Origin: Rhodospirillales bacterium
GTDB taxonomy: Bacteria > Pseudomonadota > Alphaproteobacteria > Rhodospirillales > JAPHTL01
Length of the DNA: 16,805 nucleotides
NCBI GenBank assembly: GCA_026193355.1
Contig: JAPHTL010000068.1
Span: forward strand, 1 to 16,805
Direction of reading: 5' to 3'
Position numbers and translations under genes: made by a program. The notes under the pieces were generated by a model that was not told the origin of the DNA, did not search any database, and saw nothing but the letters and a program-made list of their open reading frames with translations. Positions 8,501 through 15,484 of this stretch are shown here, piece after piece; position 1 is the stretch's first letter, and the number at the start of each line of letters is the position of its first letter.

Positions 8501-9289
8501 ATGACCGAAAACTCCCTGATCACCCAAATCGAGAACGGAACGGGCTGGATTATTCTGAACCGTCCCGATGTCCACAATGCCTTCGACGATCACCTGATCG
8601 CCGACCTGCATGCCGCGTTCGACGCGATGGCGGCGGATGACGCTGTTCATGTGGTCGTCATGCGGGCCGAGGGAAAAAGCTTCTCGGCTGGCGCCGACCT
8701 CAACTGGATGAAGCGCATGGCCGGTTATTCGCAGGCCGAGAACGAGGCGGATTCGCGCAAGCTGGCGGAAATGGTGCGCGCCCTTGACCGCCTGCCAAAG
8801 CCGGTTGTCGGCCTGATTCAGGGCGCGGCCTTCGGCGGCGGCGTCGGGCTGGTTGCGGCCTGTGACATCGCCGTTTGTGCCGAAGAGGCAACCTTCAGCC
8901 TTTCCGAGGTCAAACTGGGGATCATTCCCGCGGTCATCAGCCCCTATGTGGTCGCCGCCATGGGTGCGCGCCAGGCCCGGCGGTTCTTCCTGACGGGTGA
9001 GCGGTTCGGGGCCGACACGGCGCGGCGCATCGGACTGGTGCACAAGGTCGTTCCGGCGGCCGAGTTGATGACCGAAGGAAAGCGGATCGTCCAGAGCCTG
9101 CTGAAGAACGGTCCGCTGGCGATGGCCGAGGCGAAGGACCTGATTTTCACGGTGGCGGATCGTCCGCTGGACGATGAACTGGTCGAGGATACAGCCCGGC
9201 GCATTGCACGTGTCCGCGCATCGAACGAGGGGCGAGAAGGCATCACCGCTTTCCTCGAAAAACGTAAACCCGAATGGAACAAGGGCTAG
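8501..9289 (+). CDS. liuC: Methylglutaconyl-CoA hydratase (crotonase family)
   Basis: This 262-residue crotonase-fold enzyme hydrates 3-methylglutaconyl-CoA to HMG-CoA. Oxyanion-hole segments are FSAGADLNWMKRMAGYS (61-77) and GAAFGGGVGLVAACDIAV (108-125). The conserved acidic residue Glu136 sits in LSEVKLGIIPAVISPYV (134-150). The position of the other crotonase glutamate, in the FGGGCE-type motif, is Gly116 here; as I recall, bacterial LiuC-type hydratases share this feature, so a single-acid mechanism is likely and it is not evidence of inactivation. Assignment to this step rests on position: it lies between the two MCC subunit genes, seven bases after one and six before the other, just as in characterised liu operons. 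It could also accept other branched enoyl-CoAs made by the dehydrogenases nearby. Confidence 0.92.
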   Translation: MTENSLITQIENGTGWIILNRPDVHNAFDDHLIADLHAAFDAMAADDAVHVVVMRAEGKSFSAGADLNWMKRMAGYSQAENEADSRKLAEMVRALDRLPKPVVGLIQGAAFGGGVGLVAACDIAVCAEEATFSLSEVKLGIIPAVISPYVVAAMGARQARRFFLTGERFGADTARRIGLVHKVVPAAELMTEGKRIVQSLLKNGPLAMAEAKDLIFTVADRPLDDELVEDTARRIARVRASNEGREGITAFLEKRKPEWNKG

Positions 9290-9295
9290 GCCGCA

Positions 9296-11317
9296 ATGTT
9301 CGACAAGGTATTGATCGCTAACAGGGGCGAAATCGCCTGCCGAGTCATTCGCACCTGCAAACGGCTGGGTGTCCGGACGGTGGCCGTCTATTCCGAGGCC
9401 GACGCCGACGCCATGCACGTGGCCATGGCGGACGAGGCCTATCACATCGGCGGCGCGGCTGCTGCCGACAGTTATTTGCGCGGCAATGCCATCATTGAGG
9501 TGGCCGAGCAATCCGGCGCTTTGGCCATTCATCCCGGCTACGGGTTTCTTTCCGAGAACGCCGGTTTTGCAAGAACCTGCGCCGACGTGGGCCTGATCTT
9601 CGTCGGACCGCCCGCCAAGGCGATCGAGGCCATGGGGTCCAAAAGCGCGGCCAAGGCGATCATGGAAGCCGCCAAAGTGCCGCTGGTTCCCGGCTATCAT
9701 GGCGAGGACCAGGATGACGCGATCCTTGCCGAGGCGGCCGAGCGGATCGGTTATCCGGTTCTGCTGAAGGCAAGCGCCGGGGGTGGCGGCAAGGGCATGC
9801 GCGTGGTTGAACGCGCCTCCGCTTTCGCCGACGCCTTGGCGTCCGCACGGCGGGAATCCAAGGCGGCCTTCGGCGACTCCCACATGCTGGTGGAAAAATA
9901 CCTCACCCGTCCGCGCCATGTGGAGGTTCAGGTCTTTGCCGATACGCATGGCGGTTGCGTCCACCTGTTCGAGCGCGACTGTTCGATTCAGCGACGCCAT
10001 CAGAAGGTGATCGAGGAAGCGCCCGCGCCGGGCATGACGCCCGAACTGCGCCGCAAGATGGGCGAAGCGGCGGTGAACGCGGCCAAGGCCATCGGATACG
10101 TCGGCGCGGGGACGGTCGAATTCCTTCTTGATGAGGATGGCTCGTTCTATTTCATGGAAATGAACACCCGGCTTCAGGTCGAACATCCGGTGACGGAAAT
10201 GATCACCGGTCAGGACCTTGTGGAATGGCAGTTGCGCGTTGCGGAAGGCGGCCATCTGCCCCTGTCGCAGGACGAACTTGGCGTCGATGGGCATTCCATG
10301 GAAGCGCGGATCTATGCCGAAGACCCGGACAGGAACTTCCTGCCCGCAACCGGGACGCTGCGCCGGCTTCGCTTTCCCGTCGAGGAGCCCCACGTGCGGG
10401 TGGAAACGGGGGTCCGCGAAGGCGACGAGGTTTCCATCTACTACGATCCGATGATCGCCAAGCTGGTCGTCTGGGGCGAGGACAGAAACGCGGCGGTGCG
10501 TTTGTTGCGTCAGGCGCTGGGCGAAGTGAAAATCGCCGGGCTGTCGACGAACGTCGATTTTCTGGCTTCGGTGGCGGGACATCCGGCCTTCATGGAAGGC
10601 GATGTGACCACCCGCTTCATCGAACAGCACCAAGCCGAGCTTCTGCCCGAGAAAGGCAAGGCGTCGGCAAGGGTTCTGGCGTTGGCGGCGTTGCATGTGC
10701 TGGTGAAACGGGGCGACGAGGCCCGTCAGGCGGCTGCTGCGTCGGCTGACCCGCATTCCCCCTGGGCGCAGACGGATGGCTGGCGTCTGAATGACGACAA
10801 CCACCACGAACTGTATTTCATCGACGATGGCGAGGAAGTCTGTGTCACCGTTCATTATCGTGGCGATGGCTATCTGCTGGAGGTTCCGCAAGGTGAAGGG
10901 CGCGCCGCGGCCGAACTCAGGGCGGCGGGGGAGACGGATCACAACGGCGATCTGCTGGCCGATGTCGACGGTGTGCGGATCAAGGCGGTCGTCTCCCAGC
11001 ACGCCGATGAACTGACAATCATCCTTCACGGCTCCAGTCATCGTCTGGCGGTGTTCGATCCGGCCATGCGCGCAGCGGGGCAGGAGGCCGGAACGGGTCG
11101 CCTGACGGCCCCGATGCCCGGCAAGGTCGTCGCCGTCATGGTCAAGGAAGGCCAGAAGGTCGAGCAGGGCGTGCAGCTGCTGGTTCTGGAGGCGATGAAG
11201 ATGGAGCACACGATCACCGCCCCGGCGGATGGCACGGTTGCGGCCATCCACTTCGCCGCGGGCGATCAGGTGGACGATGGCGCGGAGCTGCTCTCGTTCG
11301 AGGTGGTTGAAGAATAG
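9296..11317 (+). CDS. liuD: Methylcrotonyl-CoA carboxylase alpha subunit (biotin carboxylase and biotin carrier)
   Basis: This 673-residue protein carboxylates its own biotin with ATP and bicarbonate and hands the carboxyl to the beta subunit. The biotin carboxylase domain spans about residues 1-450: the start FDKVLIANRGEIACRVIRT, the ATP-grasp glycine loop AGGGGKGMR (161-169), the active-site segment ERDCSIQRRHQKVIEEAP (226-243) and EMNTRLQVEHP (288-298). A linker region follows, then a biotin carrier domain with the biotinylated lysine Lys635 in EAMKMEH. Length and order match acyl-CoA carboxylase alpha subunits. Because no other alpha subunit lies near the propionyl-CoA carboxylase beta gene, it could in principle serve both, but its place inside the mcc run makes the MCC role primary. 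The tag stop lies within the ribosome binding site of the lyase gene. Confidence 0.96.
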   Translation: MFDKVLIANRGEIACRVIRTCKRLGVRTVAVYSEADADAMHVAMADEAYHIGGAAAADSYLRGNAIIEVAEQSGALAIHPGYGFLSENAGFARTCADVGLIFVGPPAKAIEAMGSKSAAKAIMEAAKVPLVPGYHGEDQDDAILAEAAERIGYPVLLKASAGGGGKGMRVVERASAFADALASARRESKAAFGDSHMLVEKYLTRPRHVEVQVFADTHGGCVHLFERDCSIQRRHQKVIEEAPAPGMTPELRRKMGEAAVNAAKAIGYVGAGTVEFLLDEDGSFYFMEMNTRLQVEHPVTEMITGQDLVEWQLRVAEGGHLPLSQDELGVDGHSMEARIYAEDPDRNFLPATGTLRRLRFPVEEPHVRVETGVREGDEVSIYYDPMIAKLVVWGEDRNAAVRLLRQALGEVKIAGLSTNVDFLASVAGHPAFMEGDVTTRFIEQHQAELLPEKGKASARVLALAALHVLVKRGDEARQAAAASADPHSPWAQTDGWRLNDDNHHELYFIDDGEEVCVTVHYRGDGYLLEVPQGEGRAAAELRAAGETDHNGDLLADVDGVRIKAVVSQHADELTIILHGSSHRLAVFDPAMRAAGQEAGTGRLTAPMPGKVVAVMVKEGQKVEQGVQLLVLEAMKMEHTITAPADGTVAAIHFAAGDQVDDGAELLSFEVVEE

Positions 11318-11328
11318 GAGGGACGGCT

Positions 11329-12231
11329 ATGCGCCTTCCCCATCATGTGAAAATGGTCGAGGTCGGCCCGCGCGACGGCTTGCAGAACGAGCCGCAGACG
11401 GTGCCGACGGCGGTGAAGATTGATCTGATCGACCGGTTGACGGCGGCGGGGCTGCCGGTGGTCGAAGTCGGCAGCTTCGTTTCCCCCAAATGGGTGCCGC
11501 AGATGGCGGACACGGCGGACGTTCTGGCCGGGATTTCCCCAGGGGAAGGGGTTCGCTATCCCGTTCTTACACCGAACATGGTCGGCTTCGAGGCCGCGAT
11601 GAAGGTCGGTGTGGGCGAGATCGCCATTTTTGGCGCAGCCTCGGAGACCTTTTCGCAAAAGAACATCAACTGCTCGATCGAACAAAGCTTCGAACGTTTT
11701 GCACCGATCTGTGCGGACGCCAACGAACAGGGGATTCGGGTGCGGGGCTATGTTTCCTGCGTTCTCGGCTGTCCATACGAAGGCGATGTCGCGCCGGCTG
11801 CGGTCGCCGACGTGGCCCGCAGGTTGCTGGAAATGGGCTGTTATGAAGTTTCGCTGGGGGACACCATCGGCGTCGGAACGCCCCGCAAGGCGGTTGAACT
11901 GATCGACGTGATTTCCGAATCCATGCCCGTGGAACGGATTGCCGTTCATTTCCACGACACCTATGGGCAGGCGCTGGCGAATATTTACGCAGCCATGAGC
12001 AAAGGAATTGCTGTTATCGACAGTTCGGTGGCGGGTCTGGGCGGTTGCCCCTACGCGAAGGGCGCTTCGGGCAATGTCGCCAGCGAGGATGTGCTCTACA
12101 TGCTTGATGGAATGGGGGTCGAAACGGGCGTGGACCTCGATGCGCTATGCGCCGCCGGGCGGTTTATCAGCGAACATCTTGGCCGCCCTCCGTCTTCTCG
12201 GGTCAATCTTGCGCTTTCCGGGACGGCATGA
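11329..12231 (+). CDS. liuE: Hydroxymethylglutaryl-CoA lyase
   Basis: This 300-residue TIM-barrel lyase of the DRE-TIM family cleaves HMG-CoA to acetyl-CoA and acetoacetate, the last dedicated leucine step. The metal and catalytic residues are visible: Arg15-Asp16 in VGPRDGLQNE (12-21), the metal-binding histidines in HFHDTYGQ (207-214; His207 and His209), and the signature VAGLGGCPYAKGASGNVASED (234-254) with the flexible-loop catalytic cysteine Cys240 and Asn249. DTIGVGTP at 178-185 is also typical. The ATG at 11329 has an excellent Shine-Dalgarno (TAGGAGGGA, 11315-11323) that contains the stop codon of the preceding gene. The DUF1489 gene overlaps its end by four bases. Confidence 0.96.
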   Translation: MRLPHHVKMVEVGPRDGLQNEPQTVPTAVKIDLIDRLTAAGLPVVEVGSFVSPKWVPQMADTADVLAGISPGEGVRYPVLTPNMVGFEAAMKVGVGEIAIFGAASETFSQKNINCSIEQSFERFAPICADANEQGIRVRGYVSCVLGCPYEGDVAPAAVADVARRLLEMGCYEVSLGDTIGVGTPRKAVELIDVISESMPVERIAVHFHDTYGQALANIYAAMSKGIAVIDSSVAGLGGCPYAKGASGNVASEDVLYMLDGMGVETGVDLDALCAAGRFISEHLGRPPSSRVNLALSGTA

Positions 12232-12662
12232 CGGTTCACATCAAAAGGCTGGCTGTCGGCATCGAAACCCCGGACCATCTGGCGCAGGTTCAGGCCGCCC
12301 GGCTGGCGGCATCAAAGGAAAAGGGCGAAAATCGGCTGTTCACCTACACCCGCATGGCGCCGAAGCGTGTCGATGAACTGGTGGACGGCGGATCGCTCTA
12401 CTGGATCGTGAAGGGACATATGAGGGTCCGGCAGCGTATTCTCGGCGTCGAAACGGATGTCGATGAAGAGGGGCGCGGTTACTGCAAACTGCAGATAGAT
12501 CCAACGCTGGTGCCGTTGAAGTCCCGGCCACACAAGCCGTTTCAGGGGTGGCGTTATATGGTTCCCGGAGACGCGCCGCCGGATGCCGATGCTGTTTCGG
12601 ATGGCGAAAACGACCTGCCTGTGGAAATGGCCGACGAATTACGGGATTTAGGGCTTCTTTGA
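12228..12662 (+). CDS. DUF1489 family protein
   Basis: This 144-residue protein matches the uncharacterised DUF1489 family, which I know mainly from Alphaproteobacteria. Conserved blocks are TRMAPKRVDEL (41-51), GGSLYWIVKG (54-63), VRQRILGVE (67-75) and RPHKPFQGWRY (100-110). There is no signal peptide or membrane segment, so it should be cytoplasmic. The start ATG at 12228 overlaps the stop of HMG-CoA lyase (ATGA), which indicates translational coupling and makes cotranscription with the leucine genes almost certain. An in-frame ATG at 12147 would overlap the lyase gene by about 80 bases and lacks family-like sequence, so I rejected it. No biochemical role is known to me; the coupling to the lyase is the best functional clue here. 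Confidence 0.88.
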   Translation: MTVHIKRLAVGIETPDHLAQVQAARLAASKEKGENRLFTYTRMAPKRVDELVDGGSLYWIVKGHMRVRQRILGVETDVDEEGRGYCKLQIDPTLVPLKSRPHKPFQGWRYMVPGDAPPDADAVSDGENDLPVEMADELRDLGLL

Positions 12663-12668
12663 CGATGC

Positions 12669-12702
12669 TTTTCGCTTTTGCGAAATAGAGGCCTGCTATA
12701 AG
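12669..12702 (+). promoter_or_regulatory. Candidate promoter and operator upstream of pccB
   Basis: The 100-base spacer after the DUF1489 gene contains a perfect inverted repeat TTTCGC-TTTT-GCGAAA (12670-12685), followed by TATAAG (12697-12702), a good -10 candidate. The repeat covers the -35 position, and the 3' side has no T-tract, so an operator or activator site is more likely than a terminator. It includes TTTGCGAA. As I recall, the short-chain fatty acyl-CoA regulator PccR of Rhodobacter recognises TTTGCAAA-type half-sites upstream of pccB. The resemblance is partial. Confidence 0.4.
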
Positions 12703-12762
12703 TTTTCAGCGCTTTGAATCGCCAGGGAAAGGCGGTTCATAACGAACAAGGGGAGAGGTTCC

Positions 12763-14295
12763 GTGCACGACATTATCCAGCAACTCGAGGAAAAGCGCGA
12801 ACAGGCCCGCCAGGGCGGAGGCCAGCGCCGCGTCGAAGCCCAGCACAAGAAGGGCAAGCTGACGGCTCGGGAACGTATTGAACTGTTGCTGGACCCCGGC
12901 AGTTTCGAGGAATGGGACATGTTTGTCGAACATCGCTGCACCGATTTCGGCATGGAAGACAGCAAGGTCGCTGGCGACGGCGTCGTCACCGGGCACGGCA
13001 CCGTCAACGGGCGGCTGGTCTTTGTGTTCAGCCAGGATTTCACCGTATTCGGCGGATCGCTTTCCGCTTCCCACGCCGAGAAAATCTGCAAGATCATGGA
13101 CCGGGCGGTCGAGGTCGGGGCGCCGGTTATCGGCCTGAATGATTCGGGCGGGGCGCGCATTCAGGAAGGCGTCGACTCGCTGGCCGGGTACGCCGACGTG
13201 TTCCTGCGCAACGTGATGTCTTCCGGCGTCGTGCCACAGATCTCGATGATCATGGGGCCTTGCGCCGGCGGCGCGGTCTATTCGCCGGCCATGACGGACT
13301 TCATCTTCATGGTTCAGGATACGTCCTACATGTTCGTGACCGGGCCGGAAGTGGTGAAAACGGTGACCGGCGAAACCGTCACGCAGGAAGAGCTTGGCGG
13401 CGCAAGCACCCATACGGCAAGGTCGGGCGTTGCCGCCCGGGCCTTTGAAAACGATGTGGACGCCTTGCTTCAGCTTCGCCGTTTCATCGATTTCATTCCC
13501 TCCAGCAACCGTGAAAAACCGCCCGTCTGGCCGAGTGAAGACAGCCCGGAGCGTCTGGATATGTCGCTCGACACGCTGGTGCCGGACAATGCCAACAAGC
13601 CCTACGACATGAAGGAATTGATCAACAAGGTCGTGGACGAAGGCGACTTTTTCGAAATCATGCCCGACTACGCCAAGAACATCATTGTCGGGTTCGGCCG
13701 CATGGAAGGATCGACCGTCGGCTTTGTCGCCAATCAGCCGATGGTTCTTGCCGGGTGTCTTGATATCAACTCCGCGACCAAGGGCGCGCGCTTCGTTCGT
13801 TTCTGCGATGCCTTCAACATTCCTATCGTCACCTTCGTCGATGTTCCCGGCTTCCTGCCCGGCACGGCGCAGGAATACGGCGGCATCATCAAACACGGCG
13901 CGAAGCTTCTGTACGCCTTTGCCGAGGCGACCGTGCCCAAGGTCACGCTGATTACCCGCAAGGCCTATGGCGGTGCCTACGACGTCATGAGCTCCAAGCA
14001 CCTGCGCGGAGACGTCAACTACGCCTGGCCAAGTGCGGAAATCGCCGTCATGGGCCCGAAAGGCGCGGTGGAGATCATCTTCCGTCAGGATATCGGCGAT
14101 GATGAGAAGATCGCGGCGCGGACCGAGGAATACCGCAAGCGCTTCGCCAATCCGTTTGTCGCCGGACACCGCGGGTTTGTCGATGACGTGATCATGCCGC
14201 ACGGAACGCGCCGCCGGATCTGTCGCTCACTCAAGATGCTGCAAAACAAAAAACAGGAAAACCCCTGGCGCAAGCACGGAAACATTCCGCTCTGA
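12763..14295 (+). CDS. pccB: Propionyl-CoA carboxylase beta subunit
   Basis: This 510-residue carboxyltransferase converts propionyl-CoA to methylmalonyl-CoA with a biotin-bearing alpha subunit, serving isoleucine, valine, methionine and odd-chain acyl breakdown. Motifs are those of the PccB family: HKKGKLTARERIELLLDPGS (28-47), LNDSGGARIQEGVDSL (125-140), MGPCAGGAVYSPAMTDF (164-180), FVTGPEVVKTVTGE (191-204) and VDVPGFLPGT in the second half. The start is GTG at 12763, preceded by GGGGAGAGG (12750-12758). It is set apart from the leucine operon by 100 bases with its own promoter-like sequence, and it ends in a hairpin. No pccA or methylmalonyl-CoA genes are visible on either side, so the alpha subunit must be encoded elsewhere or shared. 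Confidence 0.95.
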   Translation: MHDIIQQLEEKREQARQGGGQRRVEAQHKKGKLTARERIELLLDPGSFEEWDMFVEHRCTDFGMEDSKVAGDGVVTGHGTVNGRLVFVFSQDFTVFGGSLSASHAEKICKIMDRAVEVGAPVIGLNDSGGARIQEGVDSLAGYADVFLRNVMSSGVVPQISMIMGPCAGGAVYSPAMTDFIFMVQDTSYMFVTGPEVVKTVTGETVTQEELGGASTHTARSGVAARAFENDVDALLQLRRFIDFIPSSNREKPPVWPSEDSPERLDMSLDTLVPDNANKPYDMKELINKVVDEGDFFEIMPDYAKNIIVGFGRMEGSTVGFVANQPMVLAGCLDINSATKGARFVRFCDAFNIPIVTFVDVPGFLPGTAQEYGGIIKHGAKLLYAFAEATVPKVTLITRKAYGGAYDVMSSKHLRGDVNYAWPSAEIAVMGPKGAVEIIFRQDIGDDEKIAARTEEYRKRFANPFVAGHRGFVDDVIMPHGTRRRICRSLKMLQNKKQENPWRKHGNIPL

Positions 14296-14315
14296 TCAGG
14301 GCGCATTCCTGATCA
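14293..14315. terminator. Hairpin at the end of pccB
   Basis: TGATCAGG-GCGCATT-CCTGATCA is a perfect 8-bp stem with a 7-base loop, and its first three bases are the pccB stop codon. There is no T-tract behind it, so it may protect the transcript end or terminate only weakly. It is followed at once by a second, GC-rich hairpin. Confidence 0.5.
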
Positions 14316-14320
14316 CAGGG

Positions 14321-14349
14321 CAGGGGCGGTCGTTCAGCGGCCGCCCCTG
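14321..14349. terminator. GC-rich hairpin between convergent pccB and isomerase gene
   Basis: CAGGGGCGG and CCGCCCCTG form a perfect 9-bp stem around an 11-base loop. The loop holds the stop codon of the minus-strand isomerase gene (14334-14336). The stem is strong, but there is no T-tract in either direction. With the preceding hairpin it forms a tandem structure at a convergent junction. Confidence 0.5.
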
Positions 14350-14942
14350 TTCGCAAGCGCCCGGTCCAGAAACTCCAGCCGGTCCTGCCCCCAGAACAGC
14401 TCTCCATCCAGAACATAGGTTGGTGCGCCGAAAACCCCGGCGTTCATGGCCTCTTCCGAGTTCTGGTCGTAGATGCCCCTGATCGCATCGCCGTCCGCCT
14501 CGGCCAGCAATGCGCCGCCATCGAAGCCGTTTTCATCGGCGATGGCCTTCAGGGTATCGCGGTCGGCAATGTTGCGTTCTTCGATCCAGACTGCACGAAG
14601 GATGGCGGTGTCGAGCCCGCCCGCATCCTGGCCAGATTCCTGCGCGGCAATCACCATCCCTGCGGCGGGCCATTCGTCGGCGGGAAAATACTTTGGCTGA
14701 AGGTTGATGGGGATATCCAGAAAGCTGCTCCATCGCCGCAATTCGGTCAGGCGGTAGGCTTGACGCTGGGGGGCGCGTTTGGGCAGGGGAACGCCGCCGG
14801 ATTGTGGAAAGATCCTGGCCAGACTGATGGGTCTGTGCCTTACCTTTGCGCCATGACGCTGCGCGATTTCGCGGAGCCTTGCACAGCCCAGAAACGTCCA
14901 TGGCGATATCAACGAGTGGTAGTGATCGATCGTGATCGTCAT
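14334..14942 (-). CDS. Second DsbA-fold 2-hydroxychromene-2-carboxylate isomerase family protein
   Basis: This 202-residue protein belongs to the same DsbA-like, GST-kappa-related family as the gene at 6229 but is clearly diverged. The N-terminal strand reads TITIDHYHSLISPWTFLG (2-19), with Ser13 near the glutathione-thiol position and no CxxC. GVFGAP with the cis-proline is at 169-174 and FWGQDRLEFLDRAL at 183-196. Two in-frame ATGs lie six bases apart. I prefer the second (ending at 14942) because GGAAGG then sits at a normal distance, whereas it abuts the first (14948). The gene is convergent with pccB and is probably transcribed alone. Characterised relatives use glutathione to isomerise a product of naphthalene degradation; with no aromatic genes here, the substrate is unknown. 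Confidence 0.87.
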   Translation of the reverse strand: MTITIDHYHSLISPWTFLGCARLREIAQRHGAKVRHRPISLARIFPQSGGVPLPKRAPQRQAYRLTELRRWSSFLDIPINLQPKYFPADEWPAAGMVIAAQESGQDAGGLDTAILRAVWIEERNIADRDTLKAIADENGFDGGALLAEADGDAIRGIYDQNSEEAMNAGVFGAPTYVLDGELFWGQDRLEFLDRALANRGGR

Positions 14943-14993
14943 TGCCATCCTTCCATATTTGCGACGCAGTCGTTTTTGAATCGTAACATTTTT

Positions 14994-15022
14994 TTAACAA
15001 AGCGCCCCATAGGCTTTTTACT
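14994..15022 (+). promoter_or_regulatory. Candidate promoter for the 76-residue gene
   Basis: TTAACA (14994-14999) and TTTACT (15017-15022) are separated by 17 bases and match the sigma-70-type consensus at five and four of six positions. The surrounding AT-richness is unlike the flanking genes. Transcription would start near 15029, leaving a leader of about 70 bases. Confidence 0.35.
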
Positions 15023-15054
15023 GTCGGTTCTGTGAATTCGGAATTTCGGCACTT

Positions 15055-15062
15055 AAAGGAGG
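15055..15062 (+). other. Strong Shine-Dalgarno-like sequence with no start codon in range
   Basis: AAAGGAGG is a near-ideal anti-SD match, but no ATG, GTG or TTG follows at 4-12 bases. The true-looking start is at 15102, which has its own weaker site (AGGGGA, 15091-15096). It could be a ribosome standby site, a relic of an older start, or chance. Confidence 0.3.
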
Positions 15063-15101
15063 CCAACAGCGACGTCGGCAACGGAGCAAAAGGGGACGGT
15101 C

Positions 15102-15332
15102 ATGAACTCGCTGCCCAACGACAACCGGACGATCTTTCATGTAGGGCTGCACAACAGGGACGTGCGGGCGCTGGTGAAGGAAAACCAAAGTCACAGCTTT
15201 ATCAACGATTGCTGGGCGGATGTCCGCTATCAGGAGGTCCTCGCCGATGACGAGGAGATGGCCCGGACGATCATCGTCAGCCGTTTTCCGCCCGAGGACG
15301 GCTTTGTGATCGACGAAGTGCGCATGGCCTGA
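15102..15332 (+). CDS. Small conserved-looking hypothetical protein, 76 residues
   Basis: I do not recognise a family. The ATG at 15102 is preceded at good distance by AGGGGA, and a promoter-like pair lies upstream, so the gene looks real. The protein is soluble and acidic, with no signal peptide, membrane segment or cysteine pair motif; it has a single Cys and one Trp in NDCWADVRYQEVLADDEE. The start FHVGLHNRDVRALVKEN (12-28) and the end FPPEDGFVIDEVRMA look like short strands flanking a helix, so a small compact domain is plausible. It stands between a minus-strand isomerase gene and an exported unknown protein with about 150-base spacers on both sides, so it is likely a single-gene transcript. 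Function unknown. Confidence 0.65.
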   Translation: MNSLPNDNRTIFHVGLHNRDVRALVKENQSHSFINDCWADVRYQEVLADDEEMARTIIVSRFPPEDGFVIDEVRMA

Positions 15333-15393
15333 CCGTCGTTTCCCACGGAAGCGTCAGCTCGTCACTATTCATACGACCGATTTTTGCATTTCG

Positions 15394-15409
15394 TCCCCCA
15401 AATGGGGGA
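15394..15409. promoter_or_regulatory. Palindromic operator-like box TCCCCC-AAAT-GGGGGA
   Basis: The box has perfect 6-bp arms around a 4-base AT centre. It lies in the 152-base spacer before the exported-protein gene. Its centre (15401.5) is about 43 bases upstream of the start predicted from TAAAAT (15433-15438), the usual place for a class II activator. The symmetry suits a dimeric regulator; a LuxR/GerE-type protein is a guess. Confidence 0.4.
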
Positions 15410-15432
15410 TGCGGCCTCGCCTGTACTCAACC

Positions 15433-15438
15433 TAAAAT
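15433..15438 (+). promoter_or_regulatory. Candidate -10 element of the exported-protein gene
   Basis: TAAAAT matches the -10 consensus at five of six positions, 47 bases before the GTG start. The -35 position (about 15410-15415, TGCGGC) is poor, which is consistent with dependence on an activator bound at the adjacent palindrome. Confidence 0.3.
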
Positions 15439-15451
15439 TGATCCAACAAGA

Positions 15452-15471
15452 AGAGATAAAAAATAATCTCT
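15452..15471 (+). promoter_or_regulatory. Leader inverted repeat just before the ribosome binding site
   Basis: AGAGAT and ATCTCT form a 6-bp stem around an 8-base A-rich loop, ending one base pair before the GGGGGA Shine-Dalgarno (15472-15477). It would lie in the transcript leader and might affect translation or stability; stem stability is modest. Confidence 0.25.
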
Positions 15472-15484
15472 GGGGGATCGTCAG

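Noticed and set aside
8501..9289. Possible inactive crotonase because the first catalytic glutamate position is glycine
   Set aside because: As I recall, LiuC-type hydratases share this substitution and the second glutamate (Glu136) is kept, so it is best read as subtype character.
12706..14202. A 498-codon open frame antisense to pccB
   Set aside because: Opposite a full-length carboxyltransferase gene, with no ribosome binding site or domain seen.
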